Assembly: GCF_009711345.1 (NCBI RefSeq)
Contig: NZ_SMMA01000052.1
Location: 1-64,000 of the forward strand
Length of the DNA: 64,000 nucleotides
DNA from: Pseudovibrio flavus
Lineage (GTDB): Bacteria; Pseudomonadota; Alphaproteobacteria; Rhizobiales; Stappiaceae
Reading direction: 5' to 3'
Part shown: one piece after another, positions 35,642 to 42,342 of the stretch
Position numbering within the stretch: position 1 is the first letter of the stretch
Layout: each line of letters opens with the position of its first letter
The notes under the pieces: generated by a model
What the model saw: the letters and a program-made list of their open reading frames with translations, nothing else
Told to the model about the DNA's origin: nothing
The model's database searches: none
Made by a program: the position numbers and the translations under genes

Positions 35642-36280
35642 TCAACACCTAAAGAAGATTGTCGAACCATCCTGCGCTTTGAAACGAAGACCTACCCAGC
35701 GCCCGGAACGATCATACCAAGATTCTGTATCTCTAATCTGTCCTGAATAAACGTAGCGTGTTGCTTTAATACTACCCTTTCGGCATTCAAGCGTTTCCGT
35801 GCCCGCTTTGCGAATACGAACGGAGTTCACATTGCCTGTAAGGGTATTGAGCACCTTACCTTGACGCAGGACCGCTGCGTTCCAGTGGTTACTTGGGAAG
35901 ATGGCTCCACTAACACTCTGGTTTTTGCCACCCGACTTCCACGAAAAGGTCTTGCCGTTTCTTTTGCCTTGCAGACTGCGTTTCTTGCCATTGTCGTTGA
36001 CCGACACTTTCAGTGCCTCCAACTCGTTACCGCGCCACGCCTCATCGGCACGATATGTAAATCTGTAGACAGGAACGCCTAACAAACGCACACGGATATC
36101 CATTTTAGCGTCTACGTTCAGCGTCCCTCCGGAACTGCGGAAAGAAGTGGTGTAGGTACCGACAGCCTTGCCGTTTCTTTCAACGGAAAAACTAATGTTT
36201 CCCGGACGGCTTTCCGCCATCTGTACTGGGAGTGCAAACATACTGGTCGCAAAAGCTGCTGCAAAAACACGTGTTCCCAT
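35642..36280 (-). CDS. Secreted DUF6134-like protein
   Basis: A 212-residue protein with a signal peptide (MGTRVFAAAFATSMFALPVQM, likely cleavage near AES) followed by a beta-rich domain: NISFSVERNGKAVGTY, VPVYRFTYRADEAWRG, and a C-terminal SWYDRSGRWVGLRF. ATG 36280 is chosen since it starts the signal sequence and follows GGAGAGG; an extension to 36379 would read through the promoter. It is the first gene of the minus-strand RpoE-type operon. Function unknown; periplasmic or lipoprotein-like role probable. Confidence 0.72.
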   Translation of the reverse strand: MGTRVFAAAFATSMFALPVQMAESRPGNISFSVERNGKAVGTYTTSFRSSGGTLNVDAKMDIRVRLLGVPVYRFTYRADEAWRGNELEALKVSVNDNGKKRSLQGKRNGKTFSWKSGGKNQSVSGAIFPSNHWNAAVLRQGKVLNTLTGNVNSVRIRKAGTETLECRKGSIKATRYVYSGQIRDTESWYDRSGRWVGLRFKAQDGSTIFFRC

Positions 36281-36308
36281 TGTTCTTCTCTCCTCTCCGT
36301 TCTGTTGA

Positions 36309-36338
36309 AACCTACGAGAGGCAGGCTGCAACGGATCA
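36309..36338 (-). promoter_or_regulatory. RpoE (ECF11)-type promoter of the DUF6134-SDR-SnoaL operon
   Basis: TGATCC (36333-36338), 18 bp, TAGGTT (36309-36314) on the minus strand; the predicted start is about 22 bp before the ATG. It matches the rpoE promoter element in both sequence and spacing. Confidence 0.7.
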
Positions 36339-36363
36339 GCGAAAGAGCGTTCAAGCAGACAAG

Positions 36364-36392
36364 AAAAAAGGGCCACCAACAGGAGACCCTTT
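36364..36392 (-). terminator. Terminator of the pst operon
   Basis: AAAGGGTC-T-CC/GG-T-GGCCCTTT hairpin (one T-T mismatch) followed by a T run on the minus strand, 28 bp after the pstB stop. Confidence 0.8.
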
Positions 36393-36419
36393 GTGTTTTC
36401 ATAGGTTCAAAGCCATCCC

Positions 36420-37253
36420 TTAACTGAACTCACCGCGAATGTATTTGCGGGTCAGTTCCTGCTTCGGATCTTCAAAGAGTTCTTCTGTCTTGCCCATTTC
36501 AACGAGGTAGCCGCAGCGCTCACCATCGGAGATATCAACGGAGAAGAATGCTGTCGTATCAGCAACGCGCTGTGCCTGTTGCATGTTGTGGGTCACGATA
36601 GCAACGGTGTAGTGCTTCTTAAGCTCGTGCATGAGCTTCTCAACTTTGCGCGTCGCAATCGGATCAAGAGCAGAGCACGGCTCGTCCATCAACAGGACAG
36701 TCGGGTTTGGCGCAATCGCACGAGCAATGCACAAACGCTGCTGCTGGCCGCCGGAAAGCGCAAGACCGCTGGAGTGAAGTTTATCCTTCACCTCATCCCA
36801 GAGCGCAGCTTCGCGAAGAGCTTCTTCCACGCGCTGGTTCACATCGCCCTTGAAGCGGTTGATTTTCAGGCCGAACGCAACGTTATCGTAGATACTCATA
36901 GCAAACGGATTTGGTTGCTGGAACACCATACCGATGTGACGACGAACAACCACCGGATCGATAGCCGGATCATAAATATCCTGACCCATGAAATGCACAT
37001 GGCCCTTCATTTTGAAGGTAGGGATCAGGTCATTCATCCGGTTCAAGCTTCGCAGCACGGTGGACTTACCGCAGCCGGACGGGCCAATAAAGCCGGTGAT
37101 CTCGCCTTTGCGGATCGGCACGTGGCTCTGGCGCACAGCGCGGAACTTGCCGTAGTAAATGGCCTCGATGTTCGCATCGATAGCAATCTGGTTTTCTTCG
37201 GTCGGTACGCCAGTGGTCTGTTCCATGGCATCAAGTGGTGTCGTCTTGGTCAT
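36420..37253 (-). CDS. pstB: Phosphate ABC transporter ATP-binding protein
   Basis: A 277-residue ABC ATPase. Walker [21 protein letters not shown]-loop [14 protein letters not shown], signature [15 protein letters not shown] and Walker [14 protein letters not shown] are typical of PstB. ATG 37253 is used; a GTG at 37265 would add four residues. It is the last gene of pstSCAB; phoU is not adjacent, which is unusual since pstB-phoU linkage is common. Confidence 0.95.
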   Translation of the reverse strand: MTKTTPLDAMEQTTGVPTEENQIAIDANIEAIYYGKFRAVRQSHVPIRKGEITGFIGPSGCGKSTVLRSLNRMNDLIPTFKMKGHVHFMGQDIYDPAIDPVVVRRHIGMVFQQPNPFAMSIYDNVAFGLKINRFKGDVNQRVEEALREAALWDEVKDKLHSSGLALSGGQQQRLCIARAIAPNPTVLLMDEPCSALDPIATRKVEKLMHELKKHYTVAIVTHNMQQAQRVADTTAFFSVDISDGERCGYLVEMGKTEELFEDPKQELTRKYIRGEFS

Positions 37254-37271
37254 GTTATTCTTCACGATCGC

Positions 37272-38180
37272 CTAGTACTTTGGCCGGCCCAGAATTCGGC
37301 TGAGGATATTGAAGGTAAATACAATCAGCACCAGAACAAGCGAGGCAGCCCAAGCCAGTTCAATCTGATTAGGGAATGGCATTCCCGAGAAGTTGTAGAT
37401 CAGGATGGACAGCGAGGCTGTCGGCTCCATGAGACCGCGCATCCAGTAGTTACTAAAGAGCGCGGTAAACAGAAGCGGAGCAGATTCACCGGCAGCGCGA
37501 GCGATGCCAAGCATGATACCGGTCAAAATTGAAGGCAGACTTGCAGGAAGAACGACCTTCAAAATCACCTGCGTATGGGTACAGCCCATTCCGTAAGCCG
37601 CATCTTTCATGCGCTTTGGCACCATAGCAACAGCCTGTTCAGCAGTTAGCAGAACGATAGGCAACATCAGGATGGAAAGCGCCACACCACCTGCAAGCGC
37701 GGAGTAGGTCTTGAGGCCAACGACAAGCCAAGCATAGGTGAACACACCGGCAAGAATGGACGGGAAGCCGGACATTACCTTACCGATGAAGCGAACCACC
37801 TTTGCGGTCTTGCTCTTAGGAGCCATTGCACCGGTTAACACACCGCCGCAAATTCCAAGCGGAACAGCGATAACGCAAGCAACACCAACCATAACGATGG
37901 TGCCAACAATTGCGTTACCAAAGCCGCCGCCCTGCATAAAGCCAGCCGGAGGAAGCTGGGTAAACAGATCAAGACTGAGACGTGCTCCACCTTTGGTGAT
38001 CAGCATATAAAGAACTGAGAACAGCGGAATGGCGCCAATGGCTGCTATACCCCAAAGCCCAAGCGTGAAGAGCGTATCGAGAAATGAACGGCGCTCCATA
38101 CGCTTTCTGCGCAGATCAGGAATAATCGCGGCGTTTATTTCGCCGGTAGCGGTCATTGGAAGTGTTTCACTCGCACCCAT
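37272..38180 (-). CDS. pstA: Phosphate ABC transporter permease PstA
   Basis: A 302-residue permease with six predicted membrane segments. The EAA-like loop region MKDAAYGMGCTHTQVILKVVLPASLPSILTG couples to PstB. The start ATG overlaps the pstC stop as TAATG. Cytoplasmic N-terminus with a basic RRKRMERRS stretch. Confidence 0.93.
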   Translation of the reverse strand: MGASETLPMTATGEINAAIIPDLRRKRMERRSFLDTLFTLGLWGIAAIGAIPLFSVLYMLITKGGARLSLDLFTQLPPAGFMQGGGFGNAIVGTIVMVGVACVIAVPLGICGGVLTGAMAPKSKTAKVVRFIGKVMSGFPSILAGVFTYAWLVVGLKTYSALAGGVALSILMLPIVLLTAEQAVAMVPKRMKDAAYGMGCTHTQVILKVVLPASLPSILTGIMLGIARAAGESAPLLFTALFSNYWMRGLMEPTASLSILIYNFSGMPFPNQIELAWAASLVLVLIVFTFNILSRILGRPKY

Positions 38181-39151
38181 TAGATCGCCTCCTGCCGTTT
38201 GGAGCGGGACATTATGAATGCGCCCAAAGCGTTCACACCAACGGTGATGATGAGAAGAGCTACTGCTGCATACATCAGCGCAGATACTTCGACAGCACCA
38301 GCCTCAGGGAAGTTGGAAGCCAAGAGCGAAGCCAAAGTTTTTGCAGGAGAGAACAGAGAAAGGCTGATCTGGTTCGCGTTACCAATCAACATTGCCAGAG
38401 CCATGGTTTCGCCAAGCGCACGGCCAAAACCAAGCACCAAAGCGCCCATGATGCCGTTTGCAGCTGTTGGCAGCATCACCAGCATAATCGCTTCACGGCG
38501 GGTAGTGCCCATGCCGTAAGCGGCTTCCTTAACTTTGTAAGGGATCTGCTTGAAAGCATCCTGAGAAATAGCCGCCACGGTTGGCAGGATCATGATAGCC
38601 AGAACGATTACTGCAGGTGCCAGACCAGGACCCGACAGCTTGGTGCCGAAGAACGGGATAAAGCCGAAGTGCTCGTTTAGCCAGCTTGCGACAGGGCGAA
38701 GCGCCGGAATAACGACATAGATACCCCAAAGGCCGTAGACAACAGATGGGATAGCAGCGAGCAGCTGGATAATGCTACGAAACACCTGCGCGACGCGGTG
38801 GTTCAAGTAGCCTTGGGTGAAGAAAATCGCAATGGAAACGCCAAAAAAGCCACCCAGCAGCAACGCTAGAAGGGAGCTATAGAGCGTACCCCAAATCTCG
38901 GCGAGGATACCGAACTCGTTCCGTGCAACATCCCATGTCGTACTCACGAAAAAGCCCAGACCGTTATCCTTCATAGCAGGAACGGCGGCACTACCGATTT
39001 CGAAGATGATATAGAGGCCCAGTGAAATGACGATGCCGCCAGCTGCAAAGGTCAGCCAGCGAAAACCACGGTCACACAGAATCTCAAGAAAACTTGGGGC
39101 ACAAGGTTCGCCACTGCCACCTTGCTCCGCACAGAACGGATCGAGTTTCAT
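38180..39151 (-). CDS. pstC: Phosphate ABC transporter permease PstC
   Basis: A 323-residue permease with about six helices. The coupling loop KVKEAAYGMGTTRREAIMLVMLPTAANGIMG and the conserved LLAAIPSVVYGLWGI are typical of PstC. Located between pstS and pstA, separated from pstS by an 86-bp gap containing a GC-rich hairpin. Confidence 0.93.
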   Translation of the reverse strand: MKLDPFCAEQGGSGEPCAPSFLEILCDRGFRWLTFAAGGIVISLGLYIIFEIGSAAVPAMKDNGLGFFVSTTWDVARNEFGILAEIWGTLYSSLLALLLGGFFGVSIAIFFTQGYLNHRVAQVFRSIIQLLAAIPSVVYGLWGIYVVIPALRPVASWLNEHFGFIPFFGTKLSGPGLAPAVIVLAIMILPTVAAISQDAFKQIPYKVKEAAYGMGTTRREAIMLVMLPTAANGIMGALVLGFGRALGETMALAMLIGNANQISLSLFSPAKTLASLLASNFPEAGAVEVSALMYAAVALLIITVGVNALGAFIMSRSKRQEAI

Positions 39152-39201
39152 TATTCTCTTTGAGTTTGGCAGGCACTTTGCCTGTTCGGTTTGGGCTAAG
39201 A

Positions 39202-39226
39202 GGGGAAGGAGAACGTCTCCTCCCCC
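39202..39226 (-). other. Intercistronic attenuator-like hairpin between pstS and pstC
   Basis: An eleven-pair arm GGGGAAGGAGA with TCTCCTCCCCC (one mismatch), three-base loop. The lack of a long T-tract suggests partial termination or protection of pstS mRNA, giving more binding protein than permease. Confidence 0.65.
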
Positions 39227-39237
39227 ATTTTCATCGC

Positions 39238-40266
39238 TTACTTGATGCGCTTAACTTCTTCGCGGATACGCTCGATAATCACTTCAGGAAGTGGGATGTA
39301 TCCAAGATCGGGCGCGATCTTCTGGCCATCGGTCAGGCCGTATTCGATCACAGCACGAGCCAACTCGGCTTTCTTCGGATCATCGTATTTTTCGTAGAAG
39401 AGCAGCCAAGTGAAAGTTGCAATCGGGTAAGCGTCGTCACCGTTTGCATCATCAATCCAGATGCGCAGGTCGTCGCTTGAAAGGTCTGCACCAGCAAGGG
39501 CTGCCATGCCAGAGGTCTCATTCGGTTGAATGAACTTGCCAGCTTTGTTTTCAAGCGCAGCCGTTGGCGTACCGGTCAGCTTTGCATAGCCATATTCGAT
39601 GTAACCGATGGCACCCGGGGTCTGCATGACCATTGCTGTAATGCCATCGTTCTTAGGCGCAGCTACAAAACGCTCGCTTTGCGGCCACTGAACAGTGGTA
39701 CCAATGCCAACGTTTTCCTTGAACTCAGGGTCGATAGCAGAAAGGTGACGGGTGAAAACATAGGTGGTACCGGAGCTGTCAGAACGGCGGATCACGATGA
39801 TCGGCTCGTCTGGCAGGTCAACACCTTCGTTGGTCGCTGCAATTGCCGGATCATTCCAGCGTTCAATCTCACCGGCAAAGATACCGGAATAAGCTTCGCG
39901 GGAAAGGCGCAGTTCTTGAATGCCTTCAAGGTTGAAAGCAAGAACGATCTCACCAGCAGTCATCGGCAGAGCAACAACACCGCGGCTAACCTTTACAATG
40001 TCCTCATCGGAGATGCCAGCATCGGAACCGGCAAAATCCACGGTACCGTTGATGAGGTCCTGAATACCAGCGCCGGAACCCTTGGACTGATAGTCAACAG
40101 AAGCATCAGGCGTTTTCGCGCTGAAGTCCTGAAACCAGGTGGAATAGATAGGAAATGGAAAGCTCGCGCCTGAACCGTTCAGACGGGTTTCTGCATGGGC
40201 GACGCTTGCGGTCGTTGCCACAACACAGGCGGCAACAAGGGCTTTGATGGACTTTCCAAAAGACAT
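39238..40266 (-). CDS. pstS: Phosphate ABC transporter substrate-binding protein
   Basis: A 342-residue periplasmic phosphate receptor. A signal peptide ending near AHA-ET is followed by RLNGSGASFPFPIYSTWF, DFAGSDAGISDED and SDSSGTTYVFTRHL, the phosphate-binding loops. First gene of pstSCAB behind a Pho box. High-affinity phosphate uptake under phosphate limitation. Confidence 0.95.
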   Translation of the reverse strand: MSFGKSIKALVAACVVATTASVAHAETRLNGSGASFPFPIYSTWFQDFSAKTPDASVDYQSKGSGAGIQDLINGTVDFAGSDAGISDEDIVKVSRGVVALPMTAGEIVLAFNLEGIQELRLSREAYSGIFAGEIERWNDPAIAATNEGVDLPDEPIIVIRRSDSSGTTYVFTRHLSAIDPEFKENVGIGTTVQWPQSERFVAAPKNDGITAMVMQTPGAIGYIEYGYAKLTGTPTAALENKAGKFIQPNETSGMAALAGADLSSDDLRIWIDDANGDDAYPIATFTWLLFYEKYDDPKKAELARAVIEYGLTDGQKIAPDLGYIPLPEVIIERIREEVKRIK

Positions 40267-40358
40267 ACGAGATCAACTCCACGACACAGTTTTTGTTCGT
40301 TCGTTTGTCCCAACGCTTTTCTTGCTGGCGTTGGATGGCGCCGATTTAGTGAGCTTTC

Positions 40359-40376
40359 ATGACAGTTTGATAACAA
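40359..40376 (-). promoter_or_regulatory. Pho box (PhoB binding site) upstream of pstS
   Basis: Minus strand TTGTTATCAAACTGTCAT matches 15 of 18 positions of the PhoB consensus CTGTCATAAAACTGTCAT, 93 bp before the pstS start. The second repeat CTGTCAT is perfect. Confidence 0.8.
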
Positions 40377-40656
40377 ACAGCCAGCGCGCACCAAGACCTA
40401 GTATTTGCACTAGGATGCCATAGTTTTTATACACATACGCCATAAACTTGAGGTCGCCCTTAACCCCTCAACTAAGGCAATGAAAAATATAGGATTTTTC
40501 AAAATCAGGTTAACCACCCACCACAACCAATGCTCGATTTGAATTGTTTTGCCTTACCCTATGTTTCTGTTTTTGTAGTGCTGTAAGGCTCGTCGTTTGA
40601 GGAACAGGACTAAAATGGCGAAAACAGTTTTCTTTCATCGCAGAAAACGATAAGCA
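40377..40656. other. Intergenic region pstS / mgtE
   Basis: Part of a 524-bp divergent gap between pstS and mgtE. Apart from the Pho box and the mgtE leader structures, no gene or RNA family was recognised here. Confidence 0.5.
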
Positions 40657-40748
40657 GGCCACAAATGGCCGCCACCAGATGCCAAAGCATCGGCCATTTC
40701 ATAATCCAGTCATCAACAAACGATCAAAGCATCATATGGGCATATGAT
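40657..40748 (+). other. Structured leader of mgtE with tandem CAAA-loop hairpins
   Basis: Two small hairpins share a CAAA loop: GGCCA-CAAA-TGGCC (40657-40670) and GATGC-CAAA-GCATC (40678-40691). A perfect inverted repeat ATCATATG-GG-CATATGAT follows at 40731-40748, about 43 bp before the ATG. It does not resemble the M-box; it could be an RNA regulator or a protein operator. Confidence 0.45.
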
Positions 40749-40790
40749 CTCTCTCGGGTGCGCTTGCGCCTGAAATGCCAGGAGAGGCAC

Positions 40791-42203
40791 ATGAAAACAA
40801 ATACAACTCTTCCAGCACTGCACTGGAACCGGGCGAGCAACGAAAAAGCAACCGCACACAACGAAGCTGTACAGCGCCAAATTCTGGAGATGCTGGCGGA
40901 AAACAAAACGGACGGCCTCGTTACAGAACTGCGCAACTGGGACCCAACCGATCTCCTGCAGCTTCTAACCCAGATGCCTTTGGTATCTGCCCGAAAGCTC
41001 CTCAAGCGCCTTCCTATCAATCCCTCAGCCAAGATAATGGCGGAACTTGACCCGGATTTTCGCGCACTCCTCCTTCATGATGAAACACTGTCGCGCCTAA
41101 CCGACATGCTGAACGAAATGAGCGAGGATGATGTCGTTGAAACTCTTGATGAATTTCCTCCTTCGGTTGTCGAACTCCTGACCCCCAAGCTCAACGTACG
41201 CAAGGAGCTTGAAGAGCGCCTGCTGCATGACGAGGATACCGCCGGCCGCCTGATGACCCGCAAGTTCGTGGTCTTCAAGGAAGACAACACAGCACGCGAG
41301 GCCATCGACTCCATACGGGACCAATCAGAACTGCTTGGCCGTTTTCGCACGATCTTTGTGGTCGATAATGAAGGCCATCTTGTTGGCCGAATGGATGTCA
41401 CCAAACTGCTCACGATCCGCCGCGCCGAACGCATCGGCGACCACATGAGCCGCACCGTTCTTGCTGTATCATCCGATATGGATCAGGAAGACGTGCTGCG
41501 CAAAGCAGCGCAGCTTGAGCTCTCCGCAGTTCCCGTCGTCGATGCAGAAGGCCGCCTGATTGGCCGTATTTCCATTGAGCAGCTTAACCAGATCGCCCGA
41601 GAAGAAGCGGTTGAGGATATGATGCTTATGGGCGGCGTTTCTCCGGAAGCACGGCCTGACGACAGCATCCGTCGCATCATTAAAGGCCGCCTGCCGTGGC
41701 TCATGTCGGGCTTGGTTGGCTCTGCTGTCGCCGCAACGGTCGTTGGCTCCTACGAGGATGAACTGGCAAAAGCTGCAATTCTTGCTGCGTTCATACCGGT
41801 CATCATGTCCATGGCGGGCAACTCCGGCCTGCAAGCCTCCGCTGTTGCGGTTCAGGGGCTTGCAACTGGCTCCATTTGGGCAAACAGCACGCTTTTCCGC
41901 CTTTGGAAAGAGTTTTGCGGCGCTGTTTGTAACGGTGCAATTGCGGGCTGTGTGCTCTCGGCTTTGATAATGGTCGCATCGTTCGTCTTTGAGATACACC
42001 AACCGGCGCACCTTGCAGTAACAGCATCCCTTGCCCTGCTAACAGCAACCACAATAGCAGCTATGGTCGGTGCTACTATTCCGCTGCTCTTGGATAAAGT
42101 TGGCATAGACCCAGCCGCGGCAACTGGCGTGTTCATTACAACAAGCAACGACGTACTTGGCGTGTTGATCTACTTCACCATTGCCAGCGCGCTTTACCTC
42201 TAA
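40791..42203 (+). CDS. mgtE: Magnesium transporter MgtE
   Basis: A 470-residue Mg2+ channel. The cytoplasmic MgtE N-domain (about 30-160; LTQMPLVSARKLLKRLP, RLLHDEDTAGRLMT) is followed by a CBS pair (about 170-290), then five hydrophobic segments with RLPWLMSGLVG, FIPVIMSMAGNSGLQASAVAVQGLA and the C-terminal TTSNDVLGVLIYF, all MgtE signatures. ATG 40791 with GGAGAGG just upstream gives the family's usual length; longer N-terminal extensions overlap the leader hairpins. Confidence 0.95.
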   Translation: MKTNTTLPALHWNRASNEKATAHNEAVQRQILEMLAENKTDGLVTELRNWDPTDLLQLLTQMPLVSARKLLKRLPINPSAKIMAELDPDFRALLLHDETLSRLTDMLNEMSEDDVVETLDEFPPSVVELLTPKLNVRKELEERLLHDEDTAGRLMTRKFVVFKEDNTAREAIDSIRDQSELLGRFRTIFVVDNEGHLVGRMDVTKLLTIRRAERIGDHMSRTVLAVSSDMDQEDVLRKAAQLELSAVPVVDAEGRLIGRISIEQLNQIAREEAVEDMMLMGGVSPEARPDDSIRRIIKGRLPWLMSGLVGSAVAATVVGSYEDELAKAAILAAFIPVIMSMAGNSGLQASAVAVQGLATGSIWANSTLFRLWKEFCGAVCNGAIAGCVLSALIMVASFVFEIHQPAHLAVTASLALLTATTIAAMVGATIPLLLDKVGIDPAAATGVFITTSNDVLGVLIYFTIASALYL

Positions 42204-42221
42204 AGCTCGATCACACACATC

Positions 42222-42259
42222 AAAAGGGGCGGCGAACTTCAAAGTTCACAGCCCCTTTT
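42222..42259 (+). terminator. Terminator of mgtE
   Basis: AAAAGGGGC/GCCCCTTTT stem enclosing an inner GAACT/AGTTC helix, with T tail, 18 bp after the stop. Confidence 0.88.
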
Positions 42260-42275
42260 TGTATCGGCAGAACAA

Positions 42276-42310
42276 ACAAAAAGGCCCGGGAGTTGAACTC
42301 TCCGGGCCTT
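42276..42310 (-). terminator. Terminator of adhE
   Basis: AAGGCCCGG/CCGGGCCTT with inner GAGTT/AACTC; on the minus strand it is followed by TTTTTG. Lies 32 bp after the adhE stop. Confidence 0.9.
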
Positions 42311-42342
42311 AAAGAGGCTTGCTTAGCTAGCAAGCATGGCGA

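Noticed and set aside
40600-40790. M-box or ykkC-like riboswitch upstream of mgtE
   Set aside because: The hairpins present do not follow any riboswitch consensus I can recall; kept only as an unassigned structured leader.
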